Assembly: GCA_013399875.1 (NCBI GenBank)
Contig: VXAZ01009410.1
Location: 1 to 64,000, forward strand
Source of the DNA: Gymnorhina tibicen
Taxonomy: Eukaryota > Chordata > Aves > Passeriformes > Artamidae
Reading direction: 5' to 3'
Length of the DNA stretch: 64,000 nucleotides
The notes beneath the pieces are model-generated. The model searched no databases. It saw only the letters and a list, made by a program, of their open reading frames with translations, and was not told the origin of the DNA. Below, piece after piece: positions 45,101 through 57,100 of the stretch (position 1 is its first letter; the number at the start of each line of letters is the position of its first letter). A program made the position numbers and the translations under genes.

Positions 45101-48100
45101 TGTCAGTGTGTTATCAATGCTATTCTCATACTGAATCCAAAATGCAGCACTGTACCAGCTACTAAGAAGAAAATAAACTTGACCCCAGCTGAAACCAAAA
45201 TAAGAGATTTTTTATTTTGTCAACAGGTAACTTTACCTTTCTGTGGTATCCTGAATGCTTCCTACAGCATCTGTAGATAGACATTCTTCTTGCTCTCTGT
45301 TGCTGTGGCAATTTGCCGATTTTTTAGAAGAACAAAGCATTTCTGATGTCATGCTTCTCAAATTTATGTCTAGATGGTCATTCCTGGCTGTACTTCCCAC
45401 AAGGAACAATACCTCCATGTCATCCTTTGATTTGAGAAAAAAACCAACAACAGAATTAGCACAAAATATATCACCTGTAAAAAGAAGTATTGCAGATTAT
45501 GATCAAGTTGTTAATCTGAGACAAAACTTCATTTAGAAACTTCCAAATAGTTTATGGTACCATCACTGTTCCTTGTTCCTCTAGGAAAGCATTTAGCTTT
45601 AAAAAATAAAAACATACACTATAACCAACATAGTCCTTCAGGAGCACCCACGAAGGAGCTCAGAAGAAATGCAGCAACAGAAATACAGCATGCAGGTAAC
45701 TATTCATGTATCATGAATACGGCTGGAATGTCAAAGTTCAAGTGAAGTCTTTAGATGTCTTATCAATGTGTCCCTAGCAGAATTTTGGAAAACGCTGTAA
45801 CAGCATGCAAATACTGAACAAGAGTTCTTACTAGGCTGAAATTAATTAATGCATTTACAACAGCTTACTTAGATGTCTTAAAAACAGCTAACCTAGCATC
45901 AGAAAGTATAGTCAGAAATATATGAACAGAATTCTCACTTTTGAGAAGAGAGGGTTTTCAGATTCTTCTGCCACAGGCAGATTCTCTCCTTGATCCATTT
46001 CTTCCTCATCTGGGGCAGCAAGTTTTTGTACTACTGGAGAGTCTTTTTCACTGTATGTTCTTTCTAGGTTTGGTTTAGTTCTTGGAGACTCAATCTTTAC
46101 GAATTGTCCTGATTTCAGAGCACTCAGCTTACCTTCTTGGGAGGTAAATTTTTCAGCACTGGTGAATTTAAAGCAAACAAACAAAAACAGATAAAACCAC
46201 AGTTGACTTTGGCTGGGAGGGAAAATAAGAACTTCTGCATTAAAGTTTTGAATCAACACTTATACATGAGACTAATGGACTGCTTTGTTTAAGATCAATA
46301 AAATTATATTTTAAAATATATTTCTCATTTATGGTTAACTTTCGAGCAGGAATAACAAATGTCTTTGTCAAGACGTTTTTAACATAAAAAACAAGTTGGG
46401 TTGCTAACCATACCAACATCAAAGTATCAGCAGTCTAACACACACTTAAGATCTTATTTTACCAAGAGTAGCAGTAAAATAGAAGAGCACATAGGGGAAT
46501 CAATGAAAGTCAAGTCTCTGACATTTTGAAAAATGTATATGTTACATGTGTGATTCCTAGTTAAGCAAATACAGACCCAGTAATAAAAAACCTTGGTCAA
46601 GAAGAGCTATGAGCTCATACAGATCAAGTATGTACCAGATAAAGAATGGCAAGGAGTGCAGCTAAAAAAAATGTGCTCTGAAAACACTGGAAGAAGCTGT
46701 TTGTAGGCACTGGAAATGAAATACTGTAGAAAGACAAAAGACAAGGAGCAGAGGAACTGACATTTTCAAAAGTGTCTCATTATGCACAGACAAAAGCTTT
46801 TCAAATGCAATTTTGCTAAACTCAAACCTCACCTGCTTTGTTCAGACAATAAGTTTTCAGAAATAGAGGGCACCTGAGGCACCTCTTGCTGTTCCTGTTC
46901 CTCTTTGCTCAATACATCTGCTTGACACAATACAGCTTCATTTTCACCCTTTAATTTACAGTAAAAGAAGCATGAAGAAAAATAGAAGTATGTAAGCTTC
47001 TAAAACAGACATATTTTATATACAAAAATAGAAACGATGCTATTTTCCCAATTGGAAAGGTAAGAATCATGTTATCATAGGTTAATTTATATGCAAAAAG
47101 GAACAGAAGTCTTCATAGTCCTGGGATACCTAGAGTTAAGCTCTTAAATACTACATGCACCCAAGTGTTATTGGAAACACTTGTCTATTTAACATTCAAT
47201 CAACTCCCTAATACATGAAGCACTGTGGAAACAAAATACTTCAGCAAATGGAAAACCTTTGAAAACTGGACACTGCAGAGGGCAGCACAGACACACCGAA
47301 GCCACAATAACATAACCTCAAGACCCAGAAGGTGTAATAAGCTTTACGTTTGTATTTGCCACACTGGTTCCACAAAGAAGCCACTCAAACATATCCTTCA
47401 CCACTTCAGGCCTGTGACAGCTTTCATAGTAAAGAGGAGCATCAGACCTGCTCTGGTTCTACAGATTTGCTCAGTACAGAGCAGATGCATGTGCATGGTT
47501 CACAGGCCACAGGTCTAGAGCAGCCGAAGCTGAACCACAAGGAACTATCTCAGCTAGGGGTGAGCTGACTGTGGCACTGAAGGGAGATGAGCGATGAATG
47601 CAAGACACGAGTGCTTCAAACAGGCTAAAGAACAAAACCATCTATAACCACTCCAACACGAGTCACTCTTGCAAAGTTTAGCTCCAAATCTAAGGCAAGT
47701 CAATGCAGATATCCCTACATCCATGACATGATTCATGTACAACCCACAAAATGGTTACAGAGAACGCATCACACTGTAAATGGCTTTTGAGGATTTTCAC
47801 ATCTTTTACAGTCCCTAGTAAAGTGTCTGTGGGTATACACAGTGTCAGTTACTTGTATGAAGTAGAGGAGTATCAGGTACTGTAGTGATGAAGCCAGTTA
47901 AAGCTTATCAAATTAAAAAACCCTTTTTGTCATAAAAATGGCTGTCCTCTGCCTTCACTTGAGACATTATACTATATTGGTCAACACAGATTTGATTCAT
48001 CCAAACAGGAAAGATGAAATGAGCTAAAAGAGCTAATTTTTACGCATTTTTATTCTAGAGTTTATATTAAATGTGCACAATTTTTTCCTATCGTGCAATC

Positions 48101-51100
48101 CAATCAAAATCAGATGCTTTGTAAAAAAAATAATTAATACTTCAAGTTGTAGACCTCACTGATTTCATACCTGCAATACCTCAGCTTACCAGGGTTTGGG
48201 AATTTTTTTTCATCTGATGTATTGTTTCAGCTTCAGGCAATGCAACTTCAATGTTTTCATTTAACTTCATAAAACTGAACATGCACTTCGAACCAACTTT
48301 GAAAGCAAAGCCTTACTCTTACTAAGGCTTACCGTGACAGTACTGTCAAACTCATCTTTTTCCTCTGCTTCAGGCTTTTTCTTCCTCTCATTTTCTGATA
48401 TTTGTAACTCCTTCTTTCCAACAGCTCTTACCAAGTTTGGTTTGTACCTCTTGTTCCGTGCCAGCCGGATACTTGGAAGAGGTGCTTGTTGACTTTCTTC
48501 TTGAGTGCTGTTTTTGCTATCAATGCAAAGTTAAGACAGAAAAAATAATCCAAAACTTAATACAAATGCATATTACAAAAACAAACACAGGTCCATTACT
48601 ATTATATGCAAAAAACCCCTGAGTTTTTAAGAGAAATCTTGTAAACAAAAAGTTCTGCTGAGTTTAAGTTAAACAATTTGTTCCAGCAAAAATTTCAAGT
48701 CAACAGTCTTCTAAATACTTCCACAATAGAACTAACTCACTCACTGAAGGTGTTAACTTACTGACTACTTATTGCTGTAAAACCAAAGCAATTTTCACAT
48801 CATTTCTCTGATAAGCAAACTAGTATTTCCCTGCTTACATGAAATGAATCCAGTCTTTCAGATGATGAAACAGTTGTAAAGTGAATGCTCATTAATTTCA
48901 TGCTTAGCATAGAAGCTACTGAAATTCTAGCATCACTAGTGTTGAAACTATGAAAACGGAAATTTTGTGCAGTATTTGCATTAGACTACATTTGCCAGAC
49001 GGCAATCCATTGGCACAATGATTTCCTTGTAAAATACTTTCATTGTTACAGTCAAGAATCAAAAGTAGCTAAGCCCTTACCCTGCATTAGTAGGTGAGAT
49101 GTCATCTTGGTTAATTTCAGGCAGACAGAACTGCACTTCACCATCCTCTGATCTGGAAAATGTTTTTGGGGACTTACAACTTGACCTCTCAGAAACCTCC
49201 TGAGAGCAAAGTGACTTCTCCTTTCCCAAGGATTCTAGTGGGTTTAAGACTTCACATATTCCTGCTTTCTGAAAAATGTAAACACAAGAACCAGAACAAG
49301 TTGTAATAATAAACCAAAAGGAGACTTTATGATGTCTGTGAAGTTTGGTACTTAGCACTCTGAAAAACTCAAGAGAGTTTTTGCACTGTCCTACAAAACT
49401 CCTCAGTAATTGCTCACTAATGATTTCCTAGTCTTTCCAGGACAAATACACATTTTTTTATTTAAGACAAAATAGCTTGAAATCTATATTTCTTCTGTGC
49501 CATCTTCTATTAATACTTTTTCTTTCTTCACTGTCAACTCTATAATGCCACCTTGGGTCAGAAAGACATCTGGACACATAACAAGAGATACAGTAATCTT
49601 NATAGAAAATTTTAGCTTTTGAAAAGATTATTTCAGAAAGTTATTAACTTCATATTTTTTTTAAATCATCAGTATTTCATTTTACAAAACCAAAAGCTCA
49701 AATATAACTAAAGGGAAAAAAAAAAGCCTTACATCTGTGTCAGGAGGGATGCTACATTCACTATCACACTGTGTCAAATTTTCTTCCTTGTTGGTATCTT
49801 TCTGTAATGCACCTCTATTATTTACATCCAGCACTTCCTTTCTGGTAGTTGTTGTTCTTAAATTTGGCTTTGGTCTCTGGAATCGACTCCTCAGTAGCCG
49901 AGCTGATGATACAACAGTTTTCTCCTCTTCCTTCTGAGAATGAGATTCCCTACAAAAACAAACAAAAGAACAGTCAAAGGCATGGGACAATATGGCATAC
50001 TTGTATGCAGCTCTCAGAGCAAAAACAATGTTAGTGACGTGAAAAAAGATCCAATAAAAACCCAGTGATTATCACCAAAAGCCTGTGTATCTTATAAATA
50101 GGTAAGCAAAGGTAAGTTAACCGCAGCTTCCAGCTGAGACCTGGAAGACAAATTGAGACGTTTTAACATTATATATACATTTTACAAATGCCTTTACAAA
50201 TGCCTACAAATGTCTAATCATGTTTAAAGCTACCCAGTAGACTTACAAAACACCTGTGGTTGACTTATTTTTTTTTAAGAGACACTTTAATAGGAAACCG
50301 GACCCTGTACTCAAGGATTTATATAAGCACACTGGGACAAACTGTGGAGACCAACATGGAGAAGACAATCACAGGGACCGAGCATTAGAAAAATGGATTT
50401 ATTTGAAAATTAGGCCAATAGTCCAAAGATCAAATTAACATCCAACAGCATGTAAATTTAATGCTTTCAAGCTCTTGGGGGTTTTGTTAGTTAAAGTCTA
50501 GTATTGTCTTGATTAAACATCTCTTTATAGATATAAAATTTGTTTGTAATGCTGGAGTTGAATGTAAAATGGTATAATACCTAGAGATACTGATGGCTTT
50601 GAACCATTCCTTCTCTCCATTTAAGTGGAATAACCTTACCCTGTATTTGAATCTGAAACATGTTTCGAGACATCTGACAATCCCTTTTCACTTTCACAGC
50701 TTTCTGCTTCTGAGGACTTTTCTTGGAAACACTGTCTTGTATTCATTGAGTTCATCTCAGAATCTGTAGAAACATCTTCTAACGTCACACTGGATGGCTG
50801 AGTGTCTTCATGAACTGTTAAATCCTAGAATGAATAAAAGCTCCACTCAGTTAAGATGAAATATTTGCTCAATCTCTCTTTTAGGAGAGCAGAAGGAAAA
50901 TGAGAAAATTTTAGTATTTCCTACAGAAACACTAAGATTTCTCTTGCTTCTTGTGCATCCAACTAATATCAGTGTCTACTATGAAAGTAAGTTCTTTTTC
51001 TTTATACTTTATTTTTTAAGTGGTCCATCTTTCAAGACACTTTTTCTTTGCACTTCTCTTTTCAGATCTGGTATCATAATACGACAAAGTAAGATATATT

Positions 51101-54100
51101 CAATTTTCATGTATGCTTGTTTTGACTAGGGTAATTAGCTTTCTTCACAGTGTCAAGTGTGGGGCTGTGTTTTGGGTTTGTGCTGCACACAGGGTTGATA
51201 ACAGAGAGATGTTTTAGTTACTGCTGAGCAGGGCTTACACAGAGCCAAGGCCTTTTCTACTTTTTGTACTGCCAAGCTGGAGAAGAAATTGGGGGGGCAC
51301 AGAAGGATGGGAGGAGACACAGTCAGGACAGAAGACCCCAAATGAACAAAGGGATATTCCATATGACATGCAGCTTAGTATATAAAGTGGGGGCAATGGC
51401 TTTTCTCTTCCCAAGTAATGGCTTTTCTCTTCCATCACATTACATGTGATGAAGGCCAGCTTTCCTGGAGATGGCTGAACACCTGCCTGTTCATGCGAAG
51501 TAGTAAAAAAATTTCTGGTTATGCTCTGCAGTGAGTGTAGCTTCTGCTTTCCCTATTAAACCTTACATCCAGCACTCAGGGGTTTATCTCAGCCCGTTTT
51601 CCAGCTTTTACCCTTCCAATTCTGTCCCCAGTGCTGCTGATGGGGCAGAGAGCAAGCAAGTTGGTACTTGCTTGCTGACTGGGGTTAAACCTGACACCAT
51701 GGAAAACAGAACCCAAGTGCAGAAAATGAGGAAATTTTATGACAATTCAGTTTATTCTGAAATAATAAATAAAGCATGCAAAGCCTATCCTTACAAATTA
51801 TGTGGCATGTACCTAGGTCTTTATTACCAAGGCTTCTACTAAGGGCCCAGAAAAACAGTGTGTAAGTAACTGCTCAAGAAACTCACACTTTTGAGGCAGG
51901 GATCATTGTTTTTGTCTTGATGGTGTATCACACGTTTTTCTGCTTCTCCACCTTCAGTTGTCTCCTCTTCAGGATCTTTTTCGTCTATCAGTTCTTTTTG
52001 CCTCACAACAGTTCTTCCCAGATTTGGTTTTGGTCTCTGTATTCTACCTCTCCTTAGAGGTGCTGGATTCAACATGCTCCATTTGCCATCTTCTTTTAAA
52101 CCAGATGTTTCATTAGACCTGGAAAAACATGTATGATCCATGAAGTATGTACCACATCTGAAAGTGGGAGGAGACTTGGAGAAGTGATGTTTTTTCCCCT
52201 TATTTTTAAAAAGTTATTAACATACACTTACCTAAACTGTATTACTAGCTTCTTGAAAGAATAAAATTAGAAGTGTATCTACTTGGGACTGAAAGTTTAA
52301 ACTTACGTTTGCCCTGTTATCTTCCTCTTTCCATTGGTAACAGGATACCCCACTAGAGAGACGACCTGGCCCACAATGGACCTCTTTGTATTCCTATCTA
52401 GTCTAGAGGCAGACAGACCCAATCTAATAAAGAGTTTAAAAAAATTTGCAAATATTCAGAGTTTTTCTTCAGTGTATTCAAAAAACACATAAGTAACTTT
52501 GTTATCTTACTAATGTAAAAATATCAGTAGTGCACTGCTAGAACTGTCAGATTCTTCTACGTCTTTTTACACTGAGAATCAAGTTACAGAGCAGGTTAAT
52601 GAAAGAAATAACTGTGAAAATATTTTTCTGGCAGATTATCAAACCCAGTTTATCTCCAGCCATTCTCTTTCAACTATCCCTCTTTAAAAACAAAAGTTTG
52701 AGGTTTTGATTTTTTTATTTCTGTTCTTGGTTTAGGTTGTTTGTGGGATTTTTTGGGGGGGTATTTGGGGAAAGCTGGCTTTTTTTAGTTTTTATTTTTT
52801 ACAATCTCTTCTGTAAAACATATTGTTCCTTTTATGCTACAGCTGCCACTTCTGTAGTGGTACACTGAAGAAAAATGCAACACTTAATAAATATGTGCAT
52901 TAAACTGCCCACATACTGGAGGTTTTTCATCCTTTTATTTGACACCTAACACTTAACTACACTTTAAGAACACTTACTCCTATTTAAATACTTAAGCACT
53001 GCAATGGATGCATTTTAGTATTAAAAGCGAACAGCTAAGGCTTGTTTTAGTTTTCAAGGGACTACGTTTTCAGGTTTTTTTGCATTTACCATGACTGACT
53101 TATAATTTAAAAGAACCACTTTAAAAACAGAAGTGCTTAATTAATGCTTCATATATTAATGAAGATTTCTATTTTGCCCTCAACTTCTGTCTCACTGCAG
53201 AAGTTTCTTCAAAAACTTCTGTAAATACCAAACTATAAAATACTACCAGAAGTGACAGGAATGGTAAATCACAGGACAGCAGCACTTATCTTCCTATTTT
53301 TCTCATACTTACTGAGACATTGTCTCCAGGACTTTGCCATCTTTTTCTGAAGCATCTTCACTGGTATCATCAGATCTGTTACCTTGGTCATTATTCTGAA
53401 CAGAAATGGAACATTATGACATGAACTGCCTTAGGTTTATAAAGTACAGCATCATCTAACTGACCAAGTAACCGTTCTTAAGAGGAGACAAAATAGATTG
53501 CTTATGACACACATACAATTACAGGGTACATTTCACAGTCAGACAGGGCAGTAAAAACCAGATCAAACACTCAAAGTTGTATTTGCTGCAGGACATGAAA
53601 GATTATTGGTATCTACTGTGTGCGTAACAACCTCTCAGCATAGCTGAGGTTACTAAGCAATTCCACACTGTCATTGAAAGCAGGTTAAGTAAGTGGCTAA
53701 TTCCTGGTCATATTCAGGAGCAAAAAAAATAAAGAAAAAAACCAAAAAGATAACATTACTGCTGCATCCAGCAGCTTTTTAGCTAACACATTATCTTCAG
53801 TTATGTTACTTTATTAAATACCTTCTCAGTTTCCCCCTTAGGCTGTAGATGGGACATTTTATCATTTCCTGCATCTTCTTCAGGCTCTTCTTTTCTTCCA
53901 GATGCTCTTGTAACATTAGGTTTAAATCTCTGTCGATATCCTCTAACTATTGTCTTTGCAATGCAAGTTTTTTCAGGTTCTCTGCACAAAGGATCCACAA
54001 CAGTGAAATTTACTCCATAATATTCAAGCCTATCTAACAAACAATGTCTTGCACAGATTTCTTTACTGGAATTGTGTTGTCTTCAGAAAGATTTGCCCAA

Positions 54101-57100
54101 ACTTACGCAAGTTGCTTCACACGAGAAACAAGCTTTGTTTAGTCTTACAACGTGTGAAAACTCAATTTATCTATGTATTAAAAAGAGATTAATTTATCAT
54201 ACAGGGGAGGAACCTAACTAGACTACATACTATAGCTGCTTCTGCAAGCGTCAGAAGCAGAGCCATTACCTGATAACTGAGGCTGGGAAGAAAGCAAAGC
54301 CATATTTATCACTTTCCCTTTCTCAAACTACAAGCACTGTTGGTACTTCATAAAGCAATGCTTTCCTCAACTGTCCAGAAAAGAAGTACATACCTTCTAC
54401 GACAGTACCACCTGGTATCATCAAAAAAAAAATGTTCAAGTCAATTTTGAGATCTATATTAAAGCTTCACAGTTACTGCTATCTCTTTTTAAGAGAACTA
54501 TATGGAATAAATTAACAATTATAGTCAGATAATTCCAGGAGACCGGAAAAGTGATCTCAATACTTACTCAGATGCAGCATCCAAATCCCTGTTCTCTACT
54601 TCTGTGGCTTCATTTCTGTTTCTTCTACTGTCCTCTTCAGAGCACTGGAATTGAGGCAAGGAATATTACTCTTTGACAAGTGCAGATATCTCAGTAGCAG
54701 TTCCCAAAATGTTACTTTAAGACTCTCACTGGTCCACAGCATCCACATTGAGCAAAACAGATGCAGCATCAAGAACAACATACTAAGTAATGTTCCTCTT
54801 TCTGACCTTTTCACCTGCATTTGCAAGGGCTGGAGAGGAAGTTTTGGCCTCTGTTTTGTCTTGTGTTGCTGTCTCCCTCCTTCCAGATGATCTCACTAAA
54901 TTGGGTTTAGGTCTTTGCAAGCGCCTTCTATCTGCTGACTTTTCAGTTTTCCTTAAGATATTAAAAAAAAGGTGGTATACATTATTACCAACAAGAAACT
55001 TAAAGTCTTATATGATTCAAAATGTACTTCAAGAGCATCACAGACTGCATGGGTCAAGACATTGCATGCAGCAAGACAATAAACAGAAACAAACCCATTG
55101 CATCTTTCTGGTATTAAAAGACATGCTACAATGTTATGAAAAAAGCATCAAATAAACCTTAACAACTTTGCTTTCAGTGGAATCTACTTAAAAATATGTG
55201 ACGGAAGCATTTCCTGCGGTTAAATAAATAGGAATATTTCTTCTCCTAGGGATTCACAGTTCATGTCAGTGTGATTAATTTTATATAGAAACAATACAAA
55301 TCTGCCCTATAGTTTTGCATCTGCCTCTCCTGTCCCCCCATACCCTTTCAAAGCTATCTCAGTCATGGAAAAACAAACTTCTTTCAATTACCTTGTCCTA
55401 CTGCCAACATCCACATGTTACTGAAGAATGGGGTGCATACACCACTCTCTGTGTCCTTAACCATTGCAATGGAATGTCCTGGGATTCACACACTGACACA
55501 GCCCTACATCTTACCAATAATCTTCAGACTGGGAACTACTACCTTTGCTTATATTCTCCCTAGAACAGGACAAACAAAGCTTTGACCGTCTTTATCATAA
55601 GAGTGAGCTGCCCTTCCAAAAGAGAAAGACAGAAGCATGAAAACCAACTTAGCATTAACTAGTACCGCATCTCTAAATCACCTTCAAAAAACTATATCAT
55701 GAAATAAGAAGTCAATGATCACGCAAAAAAATTGAAACCTTAGGCACAGACTTCTTTAAACATCATTTCTCAATGTAAGAAATAGTCACCAAAATTAACT
55801 TCATAAAGGTGTACAGATAAGACAGAGACATTTTGGACTATCTTCTATCTTAGAAGCTTGCACCAAGTTCTGAAGAGGAACAGTTTCCAAACAGGAAAGA
55901 AGAAATACACCACACACATGCTGTGTACAGCTAATAAGCTCTGATGGACAACTATGAATGTCAAAGAATTCAGTGAGTCCCTTCTATTAAAAAAACAAAA
56001 ATCAAATTTCACAGCCAAGCTTTACCCACCATGTGGCAGAATTTCTTCATTCTCTTGCTCTTGCTGGCTGTAGAAAGACTAGTTTGTTTTTTTTCAAAGT
56101 TTAGCTAAGTCTTTCTCCCTGTTCCTATCTACCATTTAGGTCTTAGCTAATGCACTGCTACTCAGTAAACAAAATTTCTATCAAAAAACTTCACTGAATA
56201 TGGAAAACAAATTATCATGATCTCCTGACTCGTTCAACCTGGTATGGTCAATTGGAATTATATGCAAATTGAGTAGATACCAGTTTAGTTTAAGTACCAC
56301 TGCAAAGTAAAATAATTCTACTTACATGATTTCAGACTGTGAACCACCTTCTGATGGACTCTGCTTTTCACATGTTTTTTGTGAGTGATGTGTATCTTCG
56401 TTCTGAGGAAGAAAAGAAATGTTGTAGAAATGAAACAATAACCACAGATGATATTTTACTGTAATGTAAAGAAAAGCAGAAACGATTCCCACAGTGGCTG
56501 AGGGTGGAAGCATCTGCTAGAGGTATTCTAGTCCAACCCCCCTGATCAAGTGTAGTGGGTTAACCTGGGCCAGATGCCAGGCACTCACCAACGCTGCTCA
56601 CTCACTCCTCTCTGCAGCTGGACAGAGGAGAGAAAATTTAACACAGAGTTCATGGCTTGAGATAAGGACCAGGAGAGACCACTCACTAAATACCATCATG
56701 GGCAAAACAGGCTCAGCTTAGAGATATGAAGTGAATTTATTACTAACAAAATCAGAACAGGATAATGAGAAGTTAAATAACCCCTTAAAAACACCTTCCC
56801 CACACCTCTCCCTTCTTCCAGTCTACCTCCTACCCCAGCAGTGCAAGGAGACAGGGAATGGGGGTTTTGGTCAGTTCATCCCACTGCTCAGGGAGAGTTG
56901 TTCTCCTGCTGCACCCTGGGGACCCTCCCACAGGAAACAGTTCTCCATGAACTTCTCCAGTGTGGCTCCATCTCATGGGCAACAGTGCTCCTCAAACTGC
57001 TGAAGTGTGAGTCCATCCCATAGGCACCAGTCCCCCTCAAACTGCTGCAGTGTGGGCCACTCTTCCATGGGGTGCAGTTCTCCAAGGACAGGCTGCTCCA

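Larger units (their letters stand above)
42206..45236 (-). other. BDP1 intron between w19 and w20
   Basis: A 3-kb intron mostly made of two elements: a CR1 (42,640-43,990) and a solo LTR (44,662-45,202). Nothing else recognised. Confidence 0.85.

Noticed and set aside
47225..47568. Two overlapping plus-strand frames of 72-97 codons in the w16-w17 intron
   Set aside because: No recognisable product; overlapping frames of similar length suggest chance.
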